Of a DNA stretch of 64,000 nt, positions 10,591 through 23,627 are shown piece by piece. The position numbers were made by a program, and so were the translations under genes. This DNA is from Capra hircus (lineage: Eukaryota > Chordata > Mammalia > Artiodactyla > Bovidae). Position 1 is the first letter of the stretch, and each line of letters begins with the position of its first letter. The notes under the pieces are model-generated. The model did not search any database. It had not been told where the DNA came from and worked only from the letters and a program-made list of their open reading frames with translations. The stretch is taken from NCBI RefSeq assembly GCF_001704415.2, contig NC_030819.1:38310575-38374574 (forward strand), written 5' to 3'.

Positions 10591-10717
10591 ACGCGTAAGT
10601 GACTTCAGCCATGGGTTGCACTTTTCAGGCCAATCATATACCCCATTGCCCTTATTGTTACATTAGGCCAGACCAAGAAATGCAGGCTCTAAGGGGTTGA
10701 TTGACTTGCTGAAAGCA

Positions 10718-12248
10718 GAGCCAGACATCCTGGAATGTGAAGTCAAGTGGGCCTTAGAAAGCATCACTACGAACAAAGCTAGTGGAGGTGATGGAATTCC
10801 AGTTGAGCTATTTCAAATCCTGAAAGATAATGCTGTGAAAGTGCTACACTCAATATGCCAGCAAATTTGGAAAACTCAGCAGTGGCCACAGGACTGGAAA
10901 AGGTCAGTTTTCATTCCAATCCCAAAGAAAGGCAATGCCAAAGAATGCTCAAACTACCCCACAATTGCACTCATCTCACATGCTAGTAAAGTAATGCTCA
11001 AAATTCTCCAAGCCAGGCTTCAGCAATACATGAACTGTGAACTTCCTGATGTTCAAGCTGGTTTTAGAAAACGCAGAGGAACCAGACATGAAATGCCAAC
11101 ATCCACTGGATCATGGAAAAAGCAAGAGAGTTCCAGAAAAACATCTATTTCTGCTTTATGGACTATGTCAAAGTCTTTGACTGTGTGGATCACATCAAAC
11201 TGTGGAAAATTCTGAAAGAGATAGGAACACCAGACCACCTGACCTGCCTCTTGAGAAACCTGTATGCAGGTCAGGAAGCACCAGTTAGAACTAGACATGG
11301 AACAACAGACTGGTTCCAAATAAGAAAAGGAGTATGTCAAGGCTGTATATTGTCACCCTGCTTATTGAACTTCTATGCAGAGTACATCATGAGAAATGCT
11401 GGACTGGAAGAAACACAAGCTGGAATCAAGATTGCCAGGAGAAATATCAATAACCTCAGATATGCAGATGACACCACCCTTATGGCAGAAAGTGAAGAGG
11501 AACTATAAAGCCTCTTGAGGAAAGTGAAAGAGGAGAGTGAAAAAGTTGGCTTAAAGCTCAACATTCAGAAAACGAAGATCATGGCATCCGGTCCCATCAC
11601 TTCATGGGAAATAGATGGGGAAACAGTGGAAACAGTGTCAGACTTTATTTTTTGGGGCTCCAAAATCACTGCAGATGGTGACTGCAGCCATGAAATTAAA
11701 AGACGCTTAGTCCTTGGAAGAAAAGTTATGACCAACCTAGATAGCATATTCAAAAGCAGAGACATTACTCTGCCAACAAAGGTCCATCTAGTCAAGGCTA
11801 TGGTTTTTCCAGTGGTCATGTATGGATGTGAGAGTTGGACTGTGAAGAAAGCTGAGCACCGAAGAATTTATGCTTTTGAACTGTGGTATTGGAGAAGACT
11901 CCTGAGAGTCCCTTGGACTGCAAGGAGATCCAACCCATCCACTCTGAAGGAGATCAACCCTGGGATTTCTTTGGAAGGAATGATGCTAAAGCATTCCCAG
12001 TACTTTGGCCACCTCATGCGAAGACTTGACTCATTGGAAAAGACTTTGATGCTGGGAGGGATTGGGGGCAGGAGAAGAAGGGGACGACAGAGGATGAGAT
12101 GGCTGGATGGCATCACCGACTCGATGGACGTGAATCTGAGTGAACTCCGGGAGCTGGTGATGGACAGGGAGGCCTGGCATGCTGTGATTCATGGGATCAC
12201 AAAGAGTCAGACACAGCTGAGTGACTGAACTGAACTGAACTGAACTGA
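10718..12248 (+). mobile_element. BovB LINE, 5'-truncated, about 1.5 kb
   Basis: The copy starts at 'gagccagacatcctggaatg' just before the RT domain. It carries RT motif A (aspartate of F-x-D-Y near 11158) and Y-A-D-D at 11461-11472, and ends in a (CTGAA)n tail. The RT frame is broken by a shift around 11090-11110 and by a GAA-to-TAA stop at about 11506. The C-terminal part is open from 11515 to 12228. In intact BovB this region copies RNA at a nicked target. This copy cannot encode a whole protein. Confidence 0.95.
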
Positions 12249-12483
12249 ACCATATGATTAGTAATGGTGGATCTAGAGTCTAATTTTTTTACCATAAAGC
12301 ACTGCCTTTCTAAGCAAATTCAAAGTAAATGTATCCCAATCCCCTTGTTGTCTGTTGCTTTAAGTTTTCAAACATAGGTACTAGAATATTAAAAGAGATA
12401 ATAAGTGATCAAAAATGGTGAGAGGAAAAGGCCATTATTAAGATGGTTGGCTTTAGGGTTTCAATGAAGTAAAATCAATGCTG

Positions 12484-13055
12484 TGACCATTTACAACAGC
12501 CAAGACATGGAAACAGCTTCAATGTCCATCAACAGATGAATGGAAATAGAAGATGTGGTACATATATGCAGTGGAAAACCACTCAGTCATATAAAGGAGT
12601 GAAATAATGCCATTTGTAGCAACGTGATTGGACCTAGAGATTATCGTACTAAGTGAAGTAAATCAGAATGAGAGACAAATACCATATGATATCACTTATA
12701 TGGGGGAACCTAAAACATGATGCAAATAAATATCTACAAAACAGAATCAGATTCACAGACATAGAGGACTGACTTGTGGTTGCCAAGGGGGAAGGGTGGA
12801 GGAAGGATGCATTGGAAGTCTGGGGTTAGCAGGTACAAACTATTATGTATAGAATGGATAAATGACAAGTCTTATTGTATAGCACAAGGAACTATATTCA
12901 ATATCCTGTGATAAAAACCATAATGGAAAAGAATACAAAAAATTATATATATATATATGTATTACCAAATCACTTTGTTGTGCAGTAGAAACTAACACTA
13001 CACTGTAAATCAACTATACTTCAATAAAATAAATTATAAAATAAAATCATATGCT
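12484..13055 (+). mobile_element. L1 LINE 3' end
   Basis: ORF2 end and 3' UTR words are seen in order: 'acaacagccaagacatggaa', 'tccatcaacagatgaatgg', 'ggacctagagattatc', 'gtatagcacaaggaactat', 'gtaaatcaactatacttcaa'. The copy is 5'-truncated and non-coding. The same family is present in complement at 37318-37545. Confidence 0.85.
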
Positions 13056-13970
13056 GTGAATAATTTGTGGTGATGTCCTAGGCAAACACAATATGAGAAC
13101 GGTAAAAATGACATATTGATGTCTTAATTACTCAAGTATTGTGCTTTGTGCACAGATTCCCAGTTCTAGTCAGTTACCTTGATTTACTTTAATTGCCAAG
13201 TAAAGTCACCTATATTTATACTAAAACAGCTAGAGAAGAAAAGATCTGGGCAGGGATCAGGGAAAATACTGGAAAGTCATTAGAAATTTTGAGGGCTGAG
13301 TTACTCTTCTAATGGCCTCCCCAAAATAGCCCTCAGCTTTTTGAGCCCAGAATCATAGTAAACGGATGCTCTTTATCATCACCAAATGAAGACAAAACTG
13401 TTCCCTTTCTTAAGATGACTTAACTCTTTGAAACTGAAGACATGCTAAGAGTCTGCAAAATTCTTTTGTAAAGTGGTAGTGTTTTGACATCCTTTATCTC
13501 TGTAAAATAATGAGAAAATTTAGCCTGAAAAAAATTTTGGTTAAAAGAACTAGACGAGAGGAAACTTTTGAAGCAGTATACCTCAATGGGGAAGAGTCAT
13601 TGCTCACTGACATTGTTTAGAAATCCTGGCATGTGGTTGTAATGAAAGTAGACTGGCATTTAGTTGGCTTTAAGTTGCCTTTAAGTTTCTCCTCAGTCAC
13701 TGAAACCTCTTATTGTTCACAAGGTGAACCCTTTCCACCTGCAAAAGAACAAGGCCTTGATTAAATTCCAGACACCACCAACAGTGCATTGGGTTCTCTG
13801 TAATAATGATGACAAATACCAATGGAAATACAAATCTCATGGAACTTATGATATTAAAAGTTTAATTTTATTTTCTTCCAGCTTTACTGAGCTATAATGA
13901 ACATCTAGTTTAATTTTTAAATTAATCACTTAGGCATTACATAAATGACTTTCAAAAGTAAAAAGATGAA
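13056..13970. other. Mostly unannotated stretch
   Basis: No gene was recognised. A short word at about 13865-13905 ('ttccagctttactgagctat') resembles the complement of an L1 3' UTR and may be a scrap. The rest shows no repeat that I know. Confidence 0.4.
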
Positions 13971-14179
13971 ATGTGTGCATGTTCAGTAATGTCTAACTCT
14001 TTGCAACTCCACGGATATAGCCTGCCAGGCTCCTCTGTCCATGGGATTTTTCAGGCAAGGAAACTGGGAGTGGGTTGCCATTTCCTTCTCCAGGGGATCT
14101 TACCAACCCAAGGACTGAATCTGCAGCTCCTGCATTTCTTTCATTCTCGTGGGTTCTTTACCACTGAGCCCCATGAAAG
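13971..14179 (-). mobile_element. Bov-tA SINE
   Basis: The complement of the BovB-type tail comes first ('gcctgccaggctcctctgtc', 'tgccatttccttctcc'), then the degraded head ('gggttctttaccactgagcc'). A run of 14 adenines follows directly at 14181-14195. Confidence 0.88.
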
Positions 14180-14421
14180 CAAAAAAAAAAAAAAGGTAAT
14201 ATAGTCTGATCTATTTAGGAAAAACATATTAAATCCTTACTATTTTTATATTAAAGTCAAAGAGTGGAGAAGTTGGAAAACATACAATGACAACCTTTAG
14301 GAGCCATTTTGATGATGGAGAATATATTTGTTATAAAAAGAGCCCTATTATACCACACAAATTAGAGAATTTAAACATTTGACAAAAATCTGAAAAGTTC
14401 CTGTAAAAACATCAAAATAGA

Positions 14422-16650
14422 GATTGATTATATTCTTTGCAGCCAAAGATGGAGAAGCTGTAAATAGTCGGCAAAAACAAGACCGGGAGCTGACTGTGGC
14501 TCTGATCATGAGCTCCTTATTGCCAAATTCAGACTTAAACTGAAGAAAGTAGGGAAAACCAGTAGACCATTCAGGTATGACTTAAATCAAATCCCTTATG
14601 ATCATACAGTGGAAGTGAGAAATAGATTTAAGGGACTAGATCTGATAGATAGAGTGCCTGATAAACTATGGACAGAGGTTCGTGACATTGTACAGGAGAC
14701 AGGGATCAAGACCATCCCCATGGAAAAGAAATGCAAAAAAGCAAAATGGCTGTCTGGGGAGGCCTTACAAATAGCTGTGAAAAGAAGAGAAGTGAAAAAC
14801 AAAGGAGAAAAGGAAAAATATTCCCCTCTGAATGCAGAGTTCCAAAGAATAGCAAGAAGAGATAAGAAAGCCTTCCTCAGTGATCAGTGCAAAGAAATAG
14901 AGGAAAAGAACAGAATGGGGAAGACTAGAGATCTCTTCAAGAAAATTAGAGATACCAAGGGAACATTTCATGCAAAGATGGGCTCGATAAAGGACAGAAA
15001 TGGTATGGACCTAACAGAAGCAGAAGATATTAAGAAGCGGTGGTAAGAATACACAGAAGAACTGTACAAAAAAGATCTTCATGACCAAGATAATCATGAT
15101 GGTGTGATCACTCATCTAGAGTCAGACATCCTGGAATGTGAAGTTAAAATGGGCCTTAGAAAGCATCACTACGAACAAAGCTAGTGGAGGTGATGGAATT
15201 CCAGTTGAGCTATTTCAAATCCTGAAAGATGATGCTGGGAAAGTGCTACACGCAACATGCCAGCAAATTTGGAAAACTCAGCAGTGGCCACAGGACTGGA
15301 AAAGGTCAGTTTTCATTCCAATCCCAAAGAAAGGCAATGCCAAAGAATGCTCAAACTACCGCACAATTACACTCATCTCACATGCTAGCAAAGTAATGCT
15401 CAAAATTCTCCAAGCCAGGCTTCAGCAATATGTGAACTGTGAACTTCCAGATGTTCAAGCTGGTTTTAGAAAAGGCAGAGGAACTAGAGATCAAATTGCC
15501 AACATCTGCTGGATCATGGTAAAAGCAAGAGAGTTCCAGAAAAACATCTATATCTGTTTTATTGACTATGCCAAAGCCTTTGACTATGTGGATCACATCA
15601 AACTGAGGAAAATTCTGAAAGAGATGGGCTTAGCAGACCACCTGACCTGCCTCTTGAGAAAACTGTATGCAGGTCATGAAGCAACAGTTAGAACTGAACA
15701 TGGAACAACAGACTTGTTCCAAATAGGAAAAGGAGTACGTCAAAGCTGTCTGTATATTGTCACCCTGCTTATTGAACTTCTATGCAGCATACATCATGAG
15801 AAATGCTGGACTGGAAGAAACACAAGTTGGAATCAAGATTGCTGGGAGAAATCTCAGTCACCTCAGATATGCAGATGACACCACCCTTATGGCAGAAAGT
15901 GAAGAGGAACTAAAGAGCCTCTTGAGGAAAGTGAAAGAGGAGAGTGAAAAAGTTGGCTTAAACTCAACATTCAGAAAATGAAGATCATGGCATCTGGTCC
16001 CATCACTTCATGGGAAATAGATGGGGAAACAGTGGAAACAGTGCCAGACTTTAATTTTTGGGCTCCAAAATCACTGCAGATGGTGACTGTAGCCATGAAA
16101 TTAAAAGACACTTAGTCCTTGGAAGAAAAGTTATGACCAACCTAGATAGTATATTCAAAACCAGAGACATTACTTTGCCAGCAAAGGTCCATCTAGTCAA
16201 GGCTATGGTTTTTCCAGTGGTCATGTATGGATGTGAGAGTTGGACTGTGAAGAAAGCTGAGTACTGAAGAATTGATGCTTTTGAACTGTGGTGTTGGAGA
16301 AGACTCCTGAGAGTCCCTTGGACTGCAAGAAGATCCAACCAGTCCATTCTGAAGGAGATCAGTCCTGGGTGTTCTTTGGAAGGAATGATGCCAAAGGTGA
16401 AACTCCAGTACTTTGGCCACCTCATGTGAAGAGTTGACTTATTGGAAAAGACTCTGATGCTGGGAGGGATTGAGGGCAGGGGGAGAAGGGGATGACAGAG
16501 GATGAGATGGCTGGATGGCATCACCAACTCCATGGACGTGAGTTTGGGTGATCTCTGGGAGTTGGTGATGGACAGGGAGGCCTGGCGTGCTGCGATTCAT
16601 GGGGTTGCATACAGTCAGACACGACTGAGCAACTGAACTGAACTGAACAC
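14422..16650 (+). mobile_element. BovB LINE, 5'-truncated, about 2.2 kb
   Basis: It starts within the endonuclease ('gattgattatattctttgca') and includes the S-D-H box region ('gctctgatcatgagc', about 14501-14515). A linker is open from 14609 to 15046. The RT is open from 15138 to 15878, with motif A near 15560-15580 and Y-A-D-D at 15868-15879. It ends in the pentamer tail. Frame breaks include a TGG-to-TAA change at about 15044 and single-base indels near 15148 and 15750. It is a pseudogene. Confidence 0.95.
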
Positions 16651-18016
16651 TTCTTAATATTACATACATAATTTATTGCTAATACAATTAGGTTTAAATC
16701 ATGTTCATTTCCATTACTTGGACTAGATGTATATATATGTGGAAGCAAAGAGAGAGAACAAAAAAGAGAGTGTGTGAACAAAAACTGATCTACTTAAACA
16801 GTATATAAATGTTATTAAATAGAAAATGGTTTTTGGAGAAAAGAGCAGTTAAATCTAGTAAATTAACATTAGAAACTATTAAAAAGGGACACTTTTTCCT
16901 GAATATAATTTCTCATCATTAAATAAAACACTAGTACTCAAAAACAAACAGACCTATAGTCACAGTTGTCTTTTTATACAAGATGGTTCTCTGTCAAACT
17001 TCCCTTTATAACTGTACCACTCTTTCAAAAAGCATTTATAAAAATGTGACTAAACAATATAGATAATACATATAGTAATATCTTAAAAGAGTTTACACTT
17101 TACCCAGGTTAGAAATTCTTGCCACACTTAGAGATGTGGAAAGATGTGCCTTTAAAAAAACTTGAATATGTGCCCTGTGAATGAATGAAACAAAAACCAG
17201 CAATCAAAATCAACAGATGATATTTAACTTTCAGGGCCCAAACACATGCAAACCTAAACAAGGAAAGACTCTTCACTTAGAGAATTTGACTAGCCCTAGG
17301 AAACCTTATAGCCTATCTCAGCATTGTTAATTGCAGGGTCTGCTATTATATAGTTCAATGTAAGTGCCTTTAGCTTCTTATAAATCCTATAGTTGCCTAT
17401 TGCAATGATCTCTAGGACGGGTTGGGCGTACAGTAGTTTTATAGCAATAAAGAATTGTCTTGTTGAAATTTTCTGGTTCTGTATTTGCTTTTTACTTCTG
17501 GCCAACACTGACTCAAATTTACAAGCATTCACTTAGACCTCTCTTAAACCTGTTTGGGAAAAGATTAACTTCAAACACAGACATTATACTATATGTGTAA
17601 TATACAAGTTCACTGGTAGTCATTTTGTGTATTTCTTACAGAGTCAGAGGCATCACATTTATATCATGAGGAAGGAAATGTATTTTAATGTGCTAAAAAT
17701 TCCTCAGGTATTTATAAAATAAACTTGGAAAAAAGACTGTTTAATATGACTGCTGAATAGTACTAGGCTGTGCGCTAAAAGTATGATTATATGTTTTCAA
17801 AAAATAGTATTTGCCCTTTGTGAAGGAAAAAATAGAAATAAAATGTGTCACATAATTTTAATAATTAATTTGCTATGATCATTATATAGAAAAGCTATAT
17901 ATATATATATATATCCTTCTAACTCCAGAAAAGATCACATTCAAACTATTCAAAATAGAATAAATTCTCCTCTGGGAACATTATTTGAGCATCTAGTATA
18001 CAATAACACTAAGCTA
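16651..18016. other. Unannotated AT-rich stretch with a TA microsatellite
   Basis: I recognise no gene or repeat family apart from a short (TA)n run at about 17894-17913. Open frames are short. Confidence 0.4.
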
Positions 18017-18136
18017 GATGAGTGAACTCCGGGAATTGGTGATGGACAGGGAGACCTGGTGTGCTGCGATTCATGGGGTCAAAAAGAGTCGGACACGACT
18101 GAGTGACTGAACTGAACTGAACTGAACTGAACTGAG
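18017..18136 (+). mobile_element. BovB 3' end, about 120 bp
   Basis: Only the last part of BovB is present: 'tgagtgaactccgggaattg', 'gagtcggacacgactgagtg', then about five pentamer units to 18136. It is a severe 5' truncation. No clear target duplication was seen. Confidence 0.92.
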
Positions 18137-18677
18137 ATGCCATAAAGCAGTACTTCTCAAGTTGCACCTGAATTCTTAATAGCAGAATAGAGAGAATTAT
18201 CTCACGAAGCTGGAAAGCATAGATCCATTGTCTCAGACAGAATAGGCTAGATTATGCTGCTGTAACTAACATCCCCAATATTTGCTTGAAACAGAGAAGG
18301 TTTTCTTCTCACTCCCACTTCAGATTCATCACAAGCTGACTGGGGAAACTCTTTAGTGTCATTTTCCTTTCAAGATCCAAGCCGTTGAAGAAGTCACTAT
18401 CTGAAATATTGCAAATCACTTTATCAAAAGAAAAGAAAGCTCTGGAAGGCCTCACACCAGCAATTAAATGGTCTGTTCACAAATCGTTAGCCAGAACCAG
18501 GCATTCAACTTTAGGGTTCAAGAAGGATAATCCATCCATGTTCCCAGAAAGAAATAAGAGTCAGATCTCACTGAGTGCCACACATATACCCTAATTATTT
18601 TCTCTTAAAATTATTCAAACTTTGCATCCTGCTTCATGCTAAATCCATTACTATAAAAGTAAAGTTTTTAATTTACC
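18137..18677. other. Unclassified stretch, possible old mammalian repeat
   Basis: From about 18240 the words 'attatgctgctgtaactaac' and 'cttctcactcccacttcaga' resemble a mammal-wide repeat of the type '...gctgctgtaacaaac...cttaaaacaac'. I cannot name the family. The 69-codon open frame at 18385-18594 has no recognisable domain. Confidence 0.3.
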
Positions 18678-18880
18678 ACTAGTAGCTGAAATAGTAAAGA
18701 ATCTGCCTGCAGTGCAGATGACATGGGTTTGATCCCTGGGTCAGGAAGATCCCTTGGAGAAGGGAATGACTGCCCACTCCAGTATTCTCGCCTGGGGAAT
18801 CCCATGGATAGAGGACCCTGGTGGGCTACCGTCCATGGGGTCGCAAAGAGTCGGGCACAACTGAGTGACTGACACTAAGT
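18678..18880 (+). mobile_element. Bov-tA SINE
   Basis: The first bases of the head are degraded, but 'agtaaagaatctgcctgcag', 'gggtttgatccctgggtcag' and the tail 'gtcgcaaagagtcgggcaca' are clear. It is in plus orientation. Confidence 0.9.
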
Positions 18881-19191
18881 AACTAACTAAGCAAAACTGA
18901 CAACCAAACTAAGTTTTTATTCTATAGCACTGGAATATACAATGGTCAGACCAGGAAGGACCTTTTCAGTCATGCAGAGTTTTGCACTTTATCCTGAGGG
19001 TAATGAAATCTGTTGAAGTAATTTAAATGGGCTATAGAATGATCAGAATTTTTGTTTGAAAAGGTTACTTTGTTTTCCAAAGAGGAACATGTTTAGATTA
19101 CAGATCACTGCTTCAGACTAAAGACAGGGAGACTCATTTAGGAGGCTAATAGAAATCCAGAGATAATGGTGAACCTGAACAAAGATTATAT

Positions 19192-19294
19192 CTTCTTTTT
19201 TTTTATTATTTTTATTTATTTTTATTTATTTTTATTTTTACTTTATTTTACTTTACAATAGTGTATTGGTTTTGCCATACATTGACATGAATCC
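19192..19294 (-). mobile_element. Tiny 5'-truncated bovine-type L1 tail
   Basis: A T-rich tract (complement of a degraded poly-A, 19195-19250) is followed by the complement of the young bovine L1 3' end: 'tgtattggttttgccataca', 'ttgacatgaatcc'. Only about 40 bp of unique L1 remain. It lies immediately beside the duplicated segment at 19295-19483. Confidence 0.75.
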
Positions 19295-19483
19295 AGATTG
19301 AACAGAAGAAGACAGATTTGAGAAATATCAAAGTCCAGCTGAAAAAACCCTGGTGATTTGTTATGGAGGTTAACTTCAGATTGAACAGAAGAAGACAGAT
19401 CTTCAGATTGAACAGAAGAAGACAGATTTGAGAAATATCAAAGTCCAGCTGAAAAAACCCTGGTGATTTGTTATGGAGGTTAA
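19295..19483 (+). repeat. Local duplication, 79-bp unit twice plus a 23-bp partial
   Basis: The 79-bp unit at 19295-19373 is repeated at 19405-19483 with no difference that I can see. Between them is a 23-bp partial copy of the unit's start at 19378-19400. Each junction carries 'cttc'. The unit begins 'agattgaacagaagaagaca' and ends 'tgttatggaggttaa'. Confidence 0.95.
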
Positions 19484-21685
19484 AGAAGAGGGAGAGTCCA
19501 GGGTGTTTCCAAGTTTGACCAACTAGGCAAGAGCTAACACAACCACTCTCTGAGGAGAAAACAGAGATGGAAGAGCTGGTTTAAGTTGGAGAAATGAAGA
19601 GTTCTGTTTTGGCTGAGTTAGACATATGTAGTAAATATATATGTGCTCAGATACCAAACAATTCTTGGAAAACAACCCTGTACCTTCTAAAATCCATACA
19701 GTTCAAGTGGGATTGACCACATCCCTTAGTGTCAGAGACTGGCCAGAGTAATCCATCACTCTGGTTCAAAAGAGGACATGTGACCCCAACTGGCTCTGAG
19801 TTGCCTTTTTTCCTCACATTCTTATAAGAAGGAAGCTTGGACTTTTCACTACAAACCCTGGCTGAAAGGATGATATAAGCCTATCACTGCCATAACATGA
19901 GAAGAGAATGCTTGATACTGAACTCACACAAGGAAAGAGGAGACAAGATAATTAATGCAAGTCTATAAATTCCTGAGTTTAGCTATGTCTATTGACTTAC
20001 ACAGAGCTATAGATTCCAATTTTTATTTAAGCTACACTGACTCAGCTTTCTGTCACTTGCAACTGAGAACACCTGACTAATCCTTGATAAGAGCTGGACA
20101 CCCACAAGGAGTCACCTGGAAATCATCTGAGGCACCGGAAACCTTCCTGGGCACCTAACAGGGAGTGGAAAGAGGGCATTTCCTATTGGAAGGATCTTCA
20201 ACTCAATCTCTAAGCTTCCTCCTAAGTCAGAAAATATATTTAATGTCCCCTTAAAAAAATTCTTCCCTTTTCCCTTATCCTTCATGGTGAAAATATTTTA
20301 ACACCACTCTTTCATTATTTCTTCCTCTGATTCAAGATAATTTTTCTTAAGGAGTTACTTAGTAGCTTTATGACTAAGGCAGGGGCTAACAGAGAAAAGA
20401 GGAGCTAGGAAGATATTGTTCAGAATAGAAAGTACATTGAGTTAGTACTAATCCTAAAAAACAAAATAGCTTTAAGTTGTTATAGAAATTGTTTCCTCCT
20501 CTTCTTCATATTTTCCATAAGTTCCAGTTAATTTGGATAATATCAATCCAGCATGGGCGGATTAATTAAGTATGATGTTTGCGTGAATGTTTGGAATCAA
20601 AAGATCTGAAAAGATATTGCTAGGACTAGAGGAACTAGCAGCCACAATTCCAATCTTAGGGTCTCAGTATGAAAATGAGATTTCCTATCATATTTAGCCC
20701 ACATAAGGGACCAAGCGCTTTCCACCCTTGAAATGTGTGTATGTAATGTTTCCTCCTCCAGTCCTTTGAGGGCTAAACCTGTTATAATCATTTTGCTATC
20801 TCTTTCCTCTTTTCTTCTAATAACCTCCTTCCTCAGTATCTAGTACAGAGCTTTGCACACAATCAAGACTGAATAAATATCTACCAAGGGTATTAAAATG
20901 TAAAAAGCAGAATCTTCTGGAATACCCACAATCAAATGTACTTATCAGAAAAAGAAATCTCACAGATGTTTTCGTAACAAGCAGAACCCAAATTAGTCAT
21001 TCATGATTTCTGCTGATCATATTAGAATCACCTCGACTTAAAAAATAATGCATACACACTCAAAATATCACTGGCTTTTTTCCATATAAGCAATATTTAA
21101 ACATGAAACAAGCTGGGAAGGGGAATAAAAGCCTTTGGCTACAGATGACTCTTTATCACAAACCATTTCCTTTGAGTGAGTAGTCCTGCTTGCATTCCCT
21201 GGAAATTAACCTTTGCTTGTGCTTGTTACCTGCTGCATTGCATGAATAAAGAGTATACGTGACAGAGCCTCATGTAGTCACTCAGGCAAAGGAAACGTGA
21301 GCATACAGCATACTCTGACTTAGCAAAGACAGGTACTGGGTCACCCATCTACCACAGAGGGACGCAATAGCTGATTCAGAAAACTCAGGCTCACCACAGG
21401 AAAAAGAAGCAAGTCAGCACCAAGTGAGCCAGGCCTCTCCGAAATTAATCATCCTCTTTTTAAATTTAAATTTGTGTGTATTTGAGTCACAGCCTTATGA
21501 TAATAATATGAGTTTCAGAGCCTTTGAGATCTTTAGAAGAAAGATACATTGTAAATATGAATGATGATAAAGCAAAGTATGGGAATCTTAGGGCAGTTGA
21601 AGTATCTCTGGGTTCACTAGTTATTCCTTCCCATATGATCACATCAAACTCTGCAATAGGGCAATATTCCTCCACTCTTTCATGG
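19484..21685. other. Repeat-poor stretch with one L2 scrap
   Basis: No gene was recognised. At about 20836-20885 the words 'agtatctagtacagagcttt' and 'aagactgaataaatatctac' resemble the L2 3' end in plus orientation. Otherwise I see no repeat. Confidence 0.35.
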
Positions 21686-21785
21686 AAAGGTTAAAGAAGA
21701 AGATGAAGATAGATGAAGATGAAGACAAAGACAAGGAAGCAGAATTGGAAGAGGAAGGAGAGGAGAAGAATGAAAAGGAGAAATT
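21686..21785 (+). repeat. GA-rich low-complexity tract
   Basis: Purine-rich GAA/GAT units occupy 'ttaaagaagaagatgaagat' to 'gaagaatgaaaaggag'. Translated, it would give an acidic run, but there is no supporting exon structure, so I treat it as simple sequence. Confidence 0.75.
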
Positions 21786-21920
21786 CATATTCTTTGCAGT
21801 CACCAAAATAAAGGATTCTTTGGAAAGCTCTCTGTGTTGTTAATGCAATTTGTATTCCATACATAGACATATACTTGTGCCCATTTATAACATTTTTATT
21901 GCATAAAATATAACTCCAAG

Positions 21921-23296
21921 AAAAGGCAGTCTCTTCAACAAGTGGTGCTGGGAAAACTGGTCAACTGTGTGTAAAAGAAGGAAAACATCATACACAGAAA
22001 TAAACTCAAAATGGATTAAAGACCTAAATGTAAGACCAGAAACTATAAAACTCTTAGAGGAAAACATAGGCAGAACATTCTTTTATATAAATCACAGCAA
22101 GATCCTCTATGACTCATCTCCCAGACTACTGGAAATAAAAAAATAATACACAAACAAATGGAACCTAACTAAACTTAAAAGCTTTTTCATAATAAAGGAA
22201 ACTATAAGCAAGGTGAAAAGACAGCCCTCAGAATGGGAGAAAATAATAGCCAGTGAAACAACTGACAAAGAATTAATCTCCAAAACACACAAGCGGCTCA
22301 AGCAGTTCAGTACCAGAAAAACGAACAACCCAATGAAAAAGTGAGCAGAAAACATTTCTCCAAAGACATACAGATGGCTAATAAACACATGAAAAGATGC
22401 TCAAGATTGTTCATTATAGGAGAAATACAAATCAAATACACAATTAGGTATTATCTCACACCGGTCAGAATAGTCATTATCAAAAAGTCTGCAAAGTATG
22501 TTGGAAGGGTGTGGAGAAAAGGGAACCTTCTTACACTGCTGGTGGGAATGCAAGCTGACACAATCACTGTGGAGAATAGTACAGAGATTCCTTAAAAACT
22601 AGGAATAAAACTGCCATACACGCCAGCAGTCCCACCACCGGGTATATACCCTGAGGAAACCATAACTGAAAAGAGACACATGTACCCCAGTGTTCATTGC
22701 AGCACTGCTTACAATAGCTAGGACACGAAAGCAACATAAACATCCATCAACAGATGAATGGATAATGAAGTTGTACATATACACAATGGAATATTACTCA
22801 GCCATAGAAAGGAATGCATTTGAGTCAATTCTAACAAGGTGGATGAACCTAGAGCCTATTATACAGAGTGAAGAAAGTCAGAAAGACAAAGACAAATACT
22901 ATACACTAATTCATACATATGGAATTTAGAAAGATGGTACCAATGATCCTAGATGCAGGGCAGCAAAGGAGACACAGATATAATGAACAGACTTCTGTAC
23001 TCTATTGGCAGAAGGCAAAGGTGGGATGATTTGAGAGAACAGTATTGAAACAAATGCATTACCACATGTAAAAGAGATATTCAGAGTCAGTTTGATGTGT
23101 GACTCCAGGCACCCAAAGCCAGTGCTCTGTGAAAACCCAGGAGGATACGGTGGGGAGGGAGGTGGGAGAGGGGTTCAGGACTGAGGGGACACGTATACCT
23201 GTGGCCAATTCATATTGATGTACGGCAAAAAACATCACAGTATTGTAAAATAATTATCCTCCAATTAAAATAAATAAATTTAAAAAAATATATATG
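21921..23296 (+). mobile_element. Young bovine-type L1 LINE, 5'-truncated, 1.38 kb
   Basis: It contains the ORF2 C-terminal part and the 3' UTR: 'ttcaacaagtggtgctggga', 'ctcaaaatggattaaagacc', 'acactgctggtgggaatgca', 'caatggaatattactcagcc', then the G-rich 'gggaggtgggagagg' and 'tgtaaaataattatcctcca', ending A-rich. 'taactccaag' at 21911-21920 and 23297-23306 is the target duplication. ORF2 is broken by stops, so it is not functional. Confidence 0.92.
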
Positions 23297-23419
23297 TAAC
23301 TCCAAGTGTAGCCCATCAGCAATAAACTAAAGAAGCTGTCTAAATGCAGTAAGAATACTAAGACCAAGGGAGCTTGTTCAGTGAGGTGGTTAAGAAGTCT
23401 TTAGTACAGATACTCTAGG

Positions 23420-23627
23420 TGTTAGGTGTCTTCAAATAGAACCCGCATCACTTTCTAGACATTTGAATTTAGACATGTGATGCAAACCTTAAAATGCTCA
23501 GTTTCCTCCTTTGTTTATCAGAAATAATCGTGCCTATCTTACTGAGTTTCATTAAAGGTCAAGTGAGATGAAGTCTATAAAAAGATTAGCAGGGATCCTA
23601 ACACTTGGTAAGTAATTAATAAACAAT
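23420..23627 (+). mobile_element. MIR SINE, possible
   Basis: The core and 3' words fit MIR: 'tcagtttcctcctttgttta', 'cgtgcctatcttactgagtt', 'gtcaagtgagatgaag', 'agtaattaataaac'. BovB starts directly after it. Confidence 0.55.

Noticed and set aside
21686..21785. Acidic-protein exon in a GA-rich tract
   Set aside because: The tract is low-complexity. There is no splice context and no recognisable protein.
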